Source: Ixodes scapularis (taxonomy: Eukaryota > Arthropoda > Arachnida > Ixodida > Ixodidae). Taken from it: a DNA stretch of 64,000 bases. Where the stretch lies: assembly GCF_016920785.2 (NCBI RefSeq), contig NW_024609881.1, positions 47,400,710 to 47,464,709 on the forward strand. The letters run 5' to 3'. The notes under the pieces were generated by a model. It was not told where the DNA came from. It saw only the letters and a list, made by a program, of their open reading frames with translations, and did not search any database. Shown in pieces: positions 21,001 through 31,785 of the stretch. How positions within the stretch are numbered: the stretch's first letter is position 1; every line of letters begins with the position of its first letter. Position numbers and translations under genes: made by a program.

Positions 21001-22220
21001 TGGTAAGCCCATGCAATAGACCTATCGCTAAATTACTCAAGCATCAAGGAGAATGCAGGGAATGGGGTGCTACGCGCCGCACGCGCTTGCCTTCCCCGTA
21101 TAAAAGATTGAAAGTAAGTGATTAAAATAAGGTGTTGTCGAATGTGCGTGAAACATGTTATTTGTTTTAGGCTTTCGCTTTAGAATGGTTACTGCTGCAG
21201 ACGCCAGCACGTGCGGCGAGTGGAACAAAATTCCCAGCGGTCTCTTTGATGCTTGGGCAATTTAGCAATTGGTCTTTTCCAAGCTTGCAAAAGGCTCTGT
21301 TCACGGGCACGCTGCAAGTGCTTGCACACATGGGGCACCGATCGGGTGTGCTGTGCTTGCAGTTGTCTATGCTGAGCGCAAGTTCGTCTTCTTGAGCAAG
21401 GGTTGGGGGGGGCGGCGACGTCAGAACGCCGAGCTCTGATTGGCTCCGATTGGAAGTATGGTAGAAACCAACATGTTCAACCATCTACAGTTAATAACAT
21501 TTTCCATAGTCTGCTGACGCAGCCCTGGCCTGGCAACTCGACAAACTGCATGGCCGACCCGATTGCTCACACAACGCTGTCGTCTCCTCTGGAGGATTGA
21601 GGGGCGGGGGCCGTCCAGAGTTCTCGTGGCCGGGCAGCAAGCCTAACACACCAAGTTCTCTGTTGAGCTCCGAGTCCATCGCTTTCCTCATCGGCCCTTG
21701 GCCTCCCCTTTTTTATAGCCAGCCTCCCTGGGTCCCAACATGGAATGCTCGTTTTCTCCAAGTTCAGTGAACCGAACCCCCTCTCTGGGGACACAGGAAA
21801 CTCGTTTGCTGCCCCATTGACTTCTGGTGGACCGCCTGCAAACTAATTTATTTCCTTAAAGCAGTACTCGGGTGCAAGTGTGTGAAGGGGCCTTTCGTGT
21901 CGACGGAACGTGTGTTCATAAAACCCGTGTCCAGGAAATGTTTCTGATGAACCGTTTCCACGAAATGCCGGGGGAATAAGGAAGTATCGCAGTTTTCACA
22001 CGATTTCAGACAGCCATGGGAGGCGACTGCCGGTATAATTTCGGGAAAATTGTTCTCCCGGCTGCTGGGGGAATACACACTGCCTTTGCCTAAAGGGCAA
22101 CTTCAAACTTTCAGCTATGAGTGTGTGAAAATATTCACATCTTTCAGAGTCCCGAGAAAAGAGAACCGTGTTTTTCGGTCGGGGTAAATGAACTATGGAT
22201 CGCAGAAAGCTCAAACTCGG
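21001..22220. other. Non-coding, one dispersed repeat copy
   Basis: Only a fragment of the TGACGTCAGAACGCC/CTGATTGG family at about 21416-21453 is recognised. Confidence 0.45.
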
Positions 22221-22412
22221 TAACCGCTTATTCACACTGGAAGCGGATCCGCGTTCGCAAAGCGGTTGCGAACGCGGTTGCATTAAGATCCAGTACAATT
22301 GCACGTGCACTTGATGCCATCAAGTGCGCGTGCAATTGTACTGGATCTTTACACAACCGCGATCGCAACCGCTTTGCGAACGCGGATCCGCTTTCAGTGT
22401 GAATGAGCGGTA
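22221..22412. repeat. MITE-like near-perfect hairpin, 192 bp
   Basis: Outer arms TAACCGCTTATTCACACTGG and its inverse flank arms rich in GCGGATCCGCGTTCGCAAAG. The inner arms include AGATCCAGTACAATTGCACG and its inverse. The loop is only a few bases. High arm identity suggests a young copy. Confidence 0.85.
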
Positions 22413-23975
22413 AGAGTGACGCTAGCGGTTAGGACAAAACGCTCAAGTTTGAGAACATGGCGTTACATGGATCAAAAAATAATTTAGAACAGCGAAATTT
22501 CTAAATGAGCCGACGTCCACCCAGACCTAATATCGTCAAAAGTAGGGATTACACTTGGGACGCCTCTAGCATACATTTCATGAAAAAAAATATGTGTCGG
22601 CAAGAAAGAACTAGGATATTGTTTTCTTTCTTGGTGACAAGTTGATAAGAATACAGGAGTGACTCTGACTTGAGGTTATAAGCAACTAACAATACTTTTA
22701 ACTGGTTAAGAACTGGGCTAACATTGAGGAGCAATGGTAACCTGTATATCCAGGTAGGGGAGTGAGGATTAGTTTAAACCGACTACTTTCACATGCAACC
22801 GAAAATGCAGTTACACGGTAGGTTGTTCACATCAATGCATCCGATAGGCAAAGAATGTCCGGGGCTGGGCGATTCCTCGGCCCAAGCTACGTCAAGTGTG
22901 TGCGCCGCTCGGTTTCACGGTCGATCACTTACGCAACTACGCACTTGCAGCCATTACGAGAGCAGCCTAGCTTGCCTTGACTTGGCCTGACTGCTTGGCG
23001 GCAAAAGAAAATTGGCTTGGTGGCTAGCTAAATTGGACGCAACTCGAGCCTCACGGAGTCGAAAATTGGAGGTGCATTCATTACGCGAGGGGAAAAAAAA
23101 GTAAAAATATCGGTACTCGTTGTGGGGGTGCATTCATTATGTGAGTGCTTTCATTATGCAAGTTAATACGGTAATTTCTTTTATGAAAATTACCGTTTAT
23201 AGCATGGAGGTAGAAGCTTCTGGGGGCGACATGACATGACAAGACATGAAGCCAGGAGAGACTTGGTTTTGGAGGGGCATTCTCCGAATGATGACCACAA
23301 ACGAACAGAACTCGAAGACCAAAACCACTTGGGAGTTGCTTGTTTGGCTGGTTTGAGCTGATACATTGCCTCTTCTTCCTACCTTCATGGTCTATAGAAA
23401 ATAACACACCAGAAAATGCATCTTTCCACGTGGTGCTTTGTCCGTCCTCGCCATGCCACGGCGGCGTTTGCTACGAGGAAAGATTCTTTTAGTGTGCCCA
23501 CGTGTTCCCTTGTTCCAAGCACTCACAAGCGAGCCTAGAGCACTCGGTCACTCTGAAAAGCAAATGTGTAAAGCAGCCTTTGCAATTCTTGTTTGCTCGT
23601 TTCCAGTTTCGTCGCAGTTGCGTCATACTCCTTGGAGGCCTTCCTGCTTCGTCTTCGTGGGTGACATGTTTTCAGTGAGTACGATGCTCCGTTTTTTCTA
23701 TCGTCTGCCGCAGGACAACCTGGCGGTGCAACACCGGCTGTGCCCTAATAGTGATAAAGTAACCAAACTGATGGAATACCTTAAACGAGGGTAAAAGTTC
23801 CTCCTGATGGAGAAACAGGCTTTCTCTGGATTGGTTGACGATAGCGGGGAGGGGTTTGTCTATTCGCATGGTTTCCGAGACATCAACACAACAGTCGAGC
23901 ACCTTAATTCGAGACTTGACGCTAAGATAGTTTTCTGCACTCAAGAATACTTGTGCCTCTAGTAGTAGTAGTAGA
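22413..23975. other. Non-coding, nothing recognised
   Basis: There are no domain-bearing frames. An ACGGTAATTTC...AATTACCGT hairpin lies near 23168-23194. Confidence 0.45.
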
Positions 23976-24518
23976 TGGTCTTTGGTTCTTCTCAATGTGC
24001 CACGGACTCCCAATGTCATCTGCGAGAAGGCTCGTTGGGGTTTGGTGTGGAGTAGGTATACTTTATATACAGGGAATTACGATACAGCAACTTTTACAAA
24101 GCAGGAAGGGAACTTTCTGGATGCCCCGCGGACCCTCTCCGCGGCTACTCATGGTAAGGCCTGCCCGCCTTGCTCCAGACAAGAACATAGAAAAAAGCTT
24201 TGAATGCTGACATCACTTTTCTCCAGTGCCATTCGTCGAAACTGACATCACTCCTTCAGAGGCTTTGCCATTCTGATGTCAGGTCTTGCACTGCTCTCCA
24301 TACTACCTAGGCACTCCGGTATGCGACGCTGCTCGCCAAGCCATTGGAGCGTGGAGGGGAAATACAATATTTTAGTTTGCTTTCCGTGGCAGTTCCCCTT
24401 AAAGGGCATCCCATTTACACGGAACTATATGGCATGTATGTGAAGGCGGCGGCGTCCGGCAACACATATTACCTAGAGCGCGTCAACAAAGCGACAAACA
24501 ACGGCGCCAGACCTTACA
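23976..24518 (-). repeat. 3' LTR of the minus-strand element
   Basis: It matches 28422-28972 over its full length with about 20% differences. Read on the minus strand it begins TGTAAGG and ends ACCA. TATATAAAG on that strand (near 24062) is a plausible TATA box conserved in both LTRs. Confidence 0.85.
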
Positions 24519-24714
24519 CCTCCCCTCCAAGATCCATAAATCAAAACCAGAATTAACTGGACTACAAACACAAAAAGAGGTCCGGCATCGTTGCAACACC
24601 TCAAAGTTAAGGCATGCATACTTCAAGAAGGATTACGTGAAATATGCAGGTATGAAAACACCATTAAACACTCAACGAGTCTGCAAGACAAATGTCCATT
24701 CCCTCCGCGGGAGT

Positions 24715-25164
24715 TCATATTGGTGCACAGGAGTCGCAACACTTTTCGTGGGGTCCGCAAGGACATATTCCACGCCTCCTTTGCCATGGTGCTCGAGCCG
24801 GCAGTGCTTCCCAGCAGCCGTTAGGGAGCTGAGACAGGGCATCCGCATTTGTATGGGTGCTGCCTTTGCGGTGCCGGATTATCACATTGAAACGCTGTAG
24901 CGCTAGGGCCCAATGTGTGAGTTTTGCACCTTGGGTCACACTGCCTGTAAGGTATGAGAGTGGGTTATGGTCGGTAACGACGGTTACCGGGGTGCAAAAG
25001 ACCCATGTCTCATACTTCTTTAATCCCCAAATCATCCCGAAGGCTCCACGTTCGATCGTGGCCCACCACGTTTGTGTCGGCGTAAACCAATGACTAGCAT
25101 TGACGGTCAGAATTTCGGAGCCGTCGTGGGCATTCTGTGCTAAACAGGCACCGACGGCCACCAT
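24715..25164 (-). pseudogene. RNase H domain relic of LTR element
   Basis: This is the C-terminal part of the RT-RNase H unit that would degrade RNA in the hybrid. WATIERGAFGMIWGLKKYE, VTVVTDHNPLSYL and THTNADALSQLP are typical Gypsy RNase H and connection motifs. It is cut off from RT upstream by a 71-base palindrome at 25181-25251. No integrase follows before the polypurine tract, which supports RNase H as the last domain. Confidence 0.85.
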
Positions 25165-25180
25165 TGAGGCATCAGTGTAG

Positions 25181-25251
25181 GTGTCGCTGGCTACCCCTGA
25201 CCCGGGGTAGCCAGTGCCTGGCTACCCCGGGTCAGGGATAGCCAGCGACAC
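25181..25251. repeat. 71-bp palindrome inside the LTR element
   Basis: GTGTCGCTGGCTACCCCTGA and its inverse form 34-base arms with one mismatch and a 3-base loop. It splits the RT-RNase H junction. The short loop suggests an inverted duplication or a small foldback insertion. Confidence 0.85.
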
Positions 25252-25257
25252 GGCCTT

Positions 25258-26370
25258 CTAGAGAGCTTGCTTGAGGGCTTTGAATGCCTCATGGGCTTGA
25301 GGAGGCCAAGGTATCCCGGTGAGCTGCGTCAGCGGCCAAGCTATCTTTGCAAAGTTCTGAACATAACTACAGTAATAGCCACAGAGGCCAAGGGTGCTCC
25401 TCAGCTCTTTCTTTGTCTTGGGCACCTGGAGTCCCTCAATGGCCGCCACCTTGTTGGGATCTAAACCATGCTTTCCAGAACCTACAACATGCCCCCAGAT
25501 AGCGAATGGAAGGCCCAGCCGCCTGACACTTCTCAAGGTTTACATGCAAGCCCGCCACCTGTAATGCGGTAAACACCCTGAGTGGGTGCTCAACGTGTTT
25601 TTCTAGCGACATACTGAACACAGCTATGTCGCCCAGATAGGCGCACGCATAGTCTTCTCAACCTGCCAGCACATGGTTCATATTTCTCTAGAAAGTTGCT
25701 GCCCCTGTTTTTGAGCCTGAAGGTCATCACTCTCCGTGCAAACTGACCACAGTGCGAGATGAATGCCGTACAAAGCTGAGAATCCTCGGCCATTGGCACT
25801 TGCCAGTAACCGCGTCGCAGAACTATGAGCGTGAGGCGCCCTCACACGCATGATAAGCTCCTGTGAGTGTCCCATTGGGAAGGCATCTCTCTCCGACACT
25901 GTGTTAAGCGCGCGGTAATCGATGCACAAGCGCAGTAACCCGTCTTTCTTTGGCACGCATACGATCGGGTGCACGAACGCGCTTTCACAACCATATATCA
26001 TACCTCGGTCCAGAAGCTCTCTGATCTGTTCAGTAACCTCCTCCTTTAAAGCTTCAGGAATCCCACAGGGGCTGCCATGCTTTGGGCTGGTGCCTTCGAT
26101 GAGCTTCACGCGGTATTCCCCCACTCGCGCCATACACGGCTGGCCCGAGAAGGGCGCCTAGTGCTGGTAGAATGCAGCACCTATATAGGCAGCTGTTTCT
26201 TCATCGATGTGGGCGGTCTTTTCACGATCGAGAATTGGACGCACCTGACCGGGCTCGGTTGCTCGCGGAGCGTATTCTACCTCCCCAAAATCACAATCAT
26301 CGTGAAACATAACACTTACCGATGCAACTTCGCATACGAAGGCGCGCAGTTCGTTTGCGTGCACCAGCAT
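25258..26370 (-). pseudogene. Reverse transcriptase relic of LTR element
   Basis: The linker with DFGEVEYAPRATEPG and DREKTAHIDEE leads into RT finger motifs GIPEALKEEVTEQIREL, VPKKDG and LCIDYRALN (26133-25860). The palm follows in shifted frames. The catalytic box reads YLGD at 25625-25642 where YLDD is expected, so the metal-binding Asp is lost. The thumb region contains STLGLCGYYCSYV. Several stops and frameshifts separate these blocks. The linker follows the integrase C-terminus on the same strand. Confidence 0.85.
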
Positions 26371-26515
26371 GCATGCGGCTGTCGCGCGTGTGCACTTAGT
26401 ACGAGTGTTCGCGATACCTTTCTGTTACGGTGCACGGCCCCAGCCGCTTCGGGTACATTTTCTCTGAGTGGTTTGTGTCAAAGATGAGAACCGCGTTGCC
26501 CTCGTTGAACACCTT

Positions 26516-27427
26516 TTATATGGCGCGTTTGTTGTAGTGCGGCACTGCGGGTTCTAGTTGTGTTTTCAATTTCTCTAAGTAGTCCGCGGGAGCGTGCACT
26601 AACTCCGCTGGGACCTCAATATCACCCGCCCAGCTTCTCCCGAGGATAGTGAGACGCCCGACCGGGTCTCTGCCAAAAAGCATTCGGAAAGGCGACATTC
26701 CCGTTGTGTCGTGGGGGACCTCTCGGTAGGCCCACAGCAAGAAGGGGACAAATCAATCCCAGTCTCGGGTGTCTCTCTCAATTACGTGAAACAGCATATT
26801 TTTGAAGACACGGTTCCACCTTTCTACGGACCCATTACTTTCCGAGTGGTCAGGGGTCGAGAACCGTGGGGTGCGAACCAGTGTCGTGAGAAACTCGCTA
26901 GTAAGTGCAGTCGTGAAATTCGTTGCACAGTCCAAACACTCTACTTCTGGTACTCCCATCCTGGTGAGCACGATCAGCAGCGCATCACACGTCACCTTGG
27001 TTGACAGTGACTTTAGGCAAACTACCTCTGGCCAGCGTGTGCACAAGTCAATGACACACAATGTATAGTGGTGCCCTCTAGCTGAAGGAGGGTCGATAAG
27101 GCCGATCACGTCAATGTTAACATTCTGAAATGGTAACTTCGGGCGCGCGAGCGGTGCTATCGGCATCCTGTCGCACCGCCGTCTGTCTGATCGAACTTGA
27201 CAACGGTTGCAATGGTTGCAAATGTCTTTTTCCATGCCTGGCCAGTAAAAACTGAACTTAATGTTCGCTTTTGTTTTGCGGAAGCCGAGATGACTGCCCC
27301 AAAAGGACTTATGGGCCAGACAAAGCACAGTGCTGCGGCGTGACTCGAGTAGTGTTAACTGCAGCACTTTCTGACCAAGCACTTGATCTTTATGGTACAG
27401 CAATCCGTCTAGTATTGACATGCCCAC
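26516..27427 (-). pseudogene. Integrase relic of LTR element
   Basis: The HHCC zinc finger has HKSFWGSHLG followed by CNHCNRC. The catalytic core has NVNIDVIGLI (first Asp), CLDCATNFT (second Asp, with the usual Gly replaced) and ESNGSVERWN (Glu). The C-terminal part has LWAYREVPHDTTGMSPF at 26740 and, beyond an in-frame stop, KMYPKRLGPCTV-like sequence to about 26400. It lies upstream of RT on its coding strand, which is the unusual feature of this element. Confidence 0.88.
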
Positions 27428-27652
27428 CTTACCTCCTTTTGCGTTTTGCCAAGCCCGTCATAATGACTCTTCATCTCGCTGTTCATTACAGGACTTTCGT
27501 GCGTCACTGGTTTGCATTACCTCAGTCTCGAGATTTGGCTCTTATCGCTCCTCTCCGGAGATATCATGCGGTGGGGGCACATCAGTTGAAACCGTGTTTG
27601 GAATTTTGTGGCTTGAACAGGTTCTCCATTCCTTGATCCTGTTCTCCCTGCT

Positions 27653-27689
27653 GGGCCCGTTTTCCTACTGCTTGTAGGAAAACGGGCCC
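27653..27689. repeat. Perfect 16-bp-arm hairpin inside the LTR element
   Basis: GGGCCCGTTTTCCTAC and its exact inverse are separated by 5 bases. It interrupts the protease-integrase linker. Confidence 0.9.
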
Positions 27690-27802
27690 CTCTCTATTCC
27701 TGTGCAACTGTTTCCATGTTTCCGCAGAGATCAGGCAGTCAGTGTGTCTGAGCCTATCCGTAAGAGCGCACACCATTGACGTCGCGTCACCCACATCGTG
27801 AA

Positions 27803-28408
27803 TCAAGGATGCCCCGCAAGTGGTACCACGGCGAGCTTAGCCTCTATTTCCTCGCTGAACATGGACACGAGGTCTATACTCCCATGCGGCTTTAATAGCT
27901 CCTCTGTCACGCTGCTTTCGCGGACTGCGGTGATTTCTCCTCCGGTGTCGACAATCGCATCAATCACCTTGCATCGGCAGCTAACTTTTACGCTTCCAAG
28001 CTTTGGATGTGCCAAGTTACGGCATTCAGCTGCGATAGGTGCCGTTAATCTCTCTTCTTGTGGTCGTTCGTCCCTTTTTATTCCCCTCGCCTCCCGAGCA
28101 AACGGGCATTGAGCGACGTAGTGGCGCGTGCTTTCGCACTGGAAGCATTTGCCCGGCCGAGACGCTTTCTTAATAACCAAGGGCGGCGTGGTTTTCTCGG
28201 GTTTTTTTTTTCGAGTTGTGAAGCTCCCAGTTGTTTTTGATGCGCTCGGTATTACCCCTCGTGTCGATCCTGCAGACGGCCGGTGAAAGAAATTCAATGA
28301 TCTGCCTTTTTTTTGTTCATTGCTGAAATGCCGCCTTTGGCGTCCTGCAAGGGTTTCCTGTTGTCTTGTTGCCGTCGCCGATTCCTCTCTTGTGCTTTGT
28401 GCTGTCAA
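27803..28408 (-). pseudogene. Nucleocapsid and protease relic of LTR element
   Basis: The frame opens at the candidate primer-binding site, so most of gag is missing. A CCHC knuckle C-x2-C-x4-H-x4-C is encoded at 28147-28106, preceded by a Lys-rich stretch. The aspartic protease motif VDTGGEITAV is at about 27952-27923. The frame ends about 100 bases after this motif, and a related frame continues at 27806-27582. A deletion derivative is likely. Confidence 0.8.
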
Positions 28409-28421
28409 CTGTGCCAGTAAA

Positions 28422-28972
28422 TGGTCCTTTGTTCTTCTTGATGCGCCACGGACTCTCGATGTCCTCAGCGAGATGGCTCGGAGAGGTTTGGTATGGAGTA
28501 GGTATACTTTATATACTGGGAATTACGATACAGCAACTTTTATGAAGCAGGAAGGGAACTTACAAGACGCCCCGCGAACCCTCTCTGCAGCCACTCAAGG
28601 TGAGGCCTGCCCACGTAGCTCCAGACAAGAACGTAGAAAGAAGCTCCGAACGCTGACATCACTTTTCTTCAGCGCCATTTGTCGAAACTGCCATCACTCC
28701 TTCCAAAGGCTTTGCCATCGGTTGGTTCTGATGTCAGGTCTTGCACAGCTCTCGTACTACCTTGGCACTCTGGTTTGCAATGCCACTCGCCAATCCATCG
28801 GAGCACGGAGAGGAAATACGATACTCCAGTTAGCTTCTCGCGTGGGTTCCGTCCAAAGGGCATTCCGTTTACGGGGAACTATATGGCACGTATGCGAATG
28901 CGGCAGTGCCTGGTAACACATATTACCAAGAGCACGTCAGACAAGCGATAAGCAGTGGCACCATATCTTACA
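28422..28972 (-). repeat. 5' LTR of the minus-strand element
   Basis: It is the partner of 23976-24518 and carries the same TATA-like TATATAAAG on the minus strand. The flanks GTAGA (left of 23976) and ATAGT (right of 28972) do not form a clean target duplication. Confidence 0.85.
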
Positions 28973-29636
28973 ATAGTGCTACGAGGAGGACAAATATGGG
29001 TGGCTCTGGGTGCCATGGTGGTGGCCATGGCCACAAGCCTGCAATAGTCGCCTAGCTACGTTCTTTCCACTTCTGTTATGTGGCATGCTGGCGAGCTGCT
29101 GCGGAAGTACATTGTCTTTCTCGATGCTTCGACGACGGACAAACTGAAGCATAGCATCTCTGTTTTCGACACAATCTGCCTAATAGAACTGATGCTGGGA
29201 GGTTGTCCTCGAGTGAACGGAAACATTGCCACAGCACTTGCACAGCTTGCACTACGAACGGACATCACTGGTGTCTTATTGCTAACCAGCCAACACCATT
29301 GTTTTCCTGATCCTGTTTTTTGTTCAATAAGCGGAGCTTATTTTATCAAAGTGGCTCTCTGTGGACCCGCATACTTTGCAATTTTTTTGTTGTTGTTGCT
29401 TGACAGCTTTGGAGTTTCTGGCGGCAGCAACTGCAGTCTCGAGTAAGCATAAAGCAGTGGTGGAACTGTTGTGCCATTTGTGCCAAACTGCACCAGAACG
29501 AATAACCTGCTGCATGCTGCTCCAGAGGCTGTATTTTGCACAATTTTGCACTATGTCTGCGCCAAAGGGAGCTGTTCTCGAAATGAAAACGAAGTGTCTG
29601 GCACGTGGCATTCTTGGCGATTCCACTGAAAATTGG
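28973..29636. other. Non-coding, nothing firm
   Basis: Overlapping frames at 29078-29689 on both strands have no recognised domain. Confidence 0.4.
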
Positions 29637-29644
29637 GAAAGTAC

Positions 29645-30716
29645 TAGGGCTGGTCGTCGATTAAAAATTTTAACCCGATTAATCGCCACCCTTTAATCGA
29701 TTAATCGGTTGCGTCGATTTTTATAAATAATATATTAAAATGGAATGCAACAACTCGTCTTGCCTTTGAAGTCTTATTTTTCTCTCTGTTACACGGCGCT
29801 AAGGACATTTAGAATTGAGGATACATATAGTCCAACGATTCAAAGACTCAAATGTTTTTGCTCTAGCTTCGAAGACAAAGAAGTTTCTCCGCATCCCCCG
29901 ACAGGAAGACAAGAAGTCAGGGCTTGGGCAATGCTTTCTTTTTTCTGAGAAAGGGGCCTCAATGAGAAGGCGTTGATTGTTGTCTGCGTTTTGGCGGATG
30001 GTCCTTGTTGCAGCGGAGTACATAGGTGGTTCGCTCGTAGGTGATACTAAAGCAAACTTAAGCTTCCACTGTACGAAAATGGCTTTTTGCAGATAAAAAA
30101 AATAGTCAGAGTGCAGGCGAGCTGGTGTAAGTTGAAGATGTTGCAGTGGACTTCCTTCGAGTTAAAAACTTCACCCCTGGAGTTTACTTTAAACCCAAAC
30201 TTTCCAGCGAGATTGCCTTTCATACTTGTGAACTCGTCCATTTTTGCAGGCTGAACACTGGAACAAGTAACCATGGCGTTGTTAGCTTCCCAGTTTGTTT
30301 TTCTGCTTATTTGTCTTGCCTGGGCAGGATGTGTAATAGATCCTCAACACGTGAAGTTTCGCTGTCGCGCGAGGATGAATAGTGGGCCCGGCTTTTTCTT
30401 CTGGCCTCGGCCGAACTGTAATGTATATCCTCGAACACGTGACGCTTTGCAAGCGCGAGAATTGAACCTTGCTCATAGAACCGCTCGGTACAGAACGACC
30501 GGATGTACGCCACGCAGCGTTTTCCTTAAGGGGGCGGGCGGGGGCGGGGGCAGGAGTCACCCCTAGTTCGGGCAGGTCGTCCAGGATAGAGCCATGCGTG
30601 CGTCCAGTTCTTTTTGAGTACCGATTAAAAAACCGATTAACCGGTTAAAATATTTGATCGCAATTAAAGCCTTAATCGATTAATCGGAAGGTTAATTGAT
30701 CAATTGCCCAGCCCTA
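29645..30716. mobile_element. Non-autonomous hAT-type element with 8-bp TSD
   Basis: The ends TAGGGCTGG and CCAGCCCTA are inverted and flanked by identical 8-base copies GAAAGTAC (29637-29644 and 30717-30724), the hallmark of hAT insertion. Palindromic CGATTAATCG-type motifs cluster just inside both ends. No transposase frame is seen in the 1072 bases. Confidence 0.88.
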
Positions 30717-30724
30717 GAAAGTAC

Positions 30725-31275
30725 AGTTGTTTTTTTGGATGCCTAAGTACTATGTGCAAAGAGTAGTGCTGCGTGAATGTATGAATTATCAAATACTAGT
30801 TCCAAATAATACGCTATTTGATAATCGCTTCAAAATTGACTGCAATATTCATACTTTTTGAAGTGTTGATTGCAGCGGGTTAGCCCCCTTGATTGCGCTT
30901 CTCCTCAAGCACCGATGCGCTGCGGAGAAGCAATACCTGCGGAGCTGACACTGCAATCTCGTGGCTAGCTTCGCTGCAGTGCAGCCGTGCACGTAGGTGA
31001 AAAACACGCTTTCAAAGGGGTATAACGCACGCGCGCGCCTGGTGTAATAAAAAAAAAAGACAAGAAAAAATATTGTGATTGTTGATATTTGCATTGCAGC
31101 AAAGTTTTCAAACTTCAACCGTGGCTATTGTGTAAGGGTATATGTTAGGCAGCAATGGTTTAACAACCTGTGTTCATTGTTTGTGTTTGTTTTGTTTTAA
31201 TTCAGGAATGAAGAAAATATTTTCATACAGCAAGGAGATTTATAAATTCCCTCAATTAGGTATGGCTCGGCTCCC
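30725..31275. other. Non-coding, nothing recognised
   Basis: AT-rich sequence with no element ends resolved. Confidence 0.4.
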
Positions 31276-31785
31276 TTATATGTCTAATTTTATGTCAAAT
31301 CTGTCATTCACTTGCCATCCCAAGCGCTTAACCTCGGCGAAGCGCGTGATAAGTAATCGAGCAGCGGCGGCAGCCACGTCATGGCGCTGATAGCACAAAC
31401 CGGTCGACGGTCCGGCGTTCACCTTGATATCGCCGGCGGGTGTACCTGCATCCTGGTTTACAACGCCGTCATCATTGTCAGTAGGTCCTTGTGTTGGTAG
31501 GACTTGACCAGGTGGTTTGACAGTTCTAAGCAATGGCAGTGCACGCTGCTTCGGTGGCTTGAAAACTTTGCACTGCTTTCGGAAGCAAAACACTGATGGC
31601 ACTGATGCGTCTTGGAGAAGATTTTTGCCGCTCGCTACTCTAGGGATAAAGTCACTTTCCTTGAAATGGCGTGAAGAAACTTTTGTGTACTCTGTCACGT
31701 GAAAATTAACCCCTTCATCTCTCCTGATCGCAATAATCCACTTCTTGTACACTTCTTCGTGCCTCGGAAAACTGTGAAAGGATAC
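31276..31785 (-). CDS. THAP-like zinc-finger exon, possibly decayed
   Basis: THAP domains are DNA-binding modules of transcription factors and of P-element-type transposases. A polypyrimidine acceptor TTTTATATCTTCTGTAG ends at 31786, and the frame opens in phase with VSFHSFPRHEEVYKKW. VTEYTKVSSRHF and ASVPSVF match the second half of the THAP fold. The Cys expected before SRHF is Ser, so one zinc ligand is missing. The first exon with the CxxC pair was not found upstream. The tail is unconserved to the stop near 31276. It may be a degenerate copy. Confidence 0.55.
   Translation of the reverse strand, partial: VSFHSFPRHEEVYKKWIIAIRRDEGVNFHVTEYTKVSSRHFKESDFIPRVASGKNLLQDASVPSVFCFRKQCKVFKPPKQRALPLLRTVKPPGQVLPTQGPTDNDDGVVNQDAGTPAGDIKVNAGPSTGLCYQRHDVAAAAARLLITRFAEVKRLGWQVNDRFDIKLDI

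Larger units (their letters stand above)
23976..28972 (-). mobile_element. Old LTR retrotransposon with integrase before RT
   Basis: Two LTRs (23976-24518 and 28422-28972) bound an internal region that reads on the minus strand. A minus-strand purine tract GGAGGGGAGG abuts the 24518 end. TGGCACAGTTGACAGC lies a few bases inside the 28422 end as a primer-binding candidate. Coding relics read in the order zinc knuckle and protease, integrase, RT, RNase H. That is the Ty1/copia order, but the domains resemble Ty3/Gypsy, as described for Gmr1-like elements. Frames are broken by stops and shifts, gag is short, and LTR identity is about 80% by eye, so it is dead. Confidence 0.88.

Noticed and set aside
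23971..28977. Target-site duplication of the minus-strand LTR element
   Set aside because: GTAGA and ATAGT are not identical, and the left flank is a TAG microsatellite that could match by chance.
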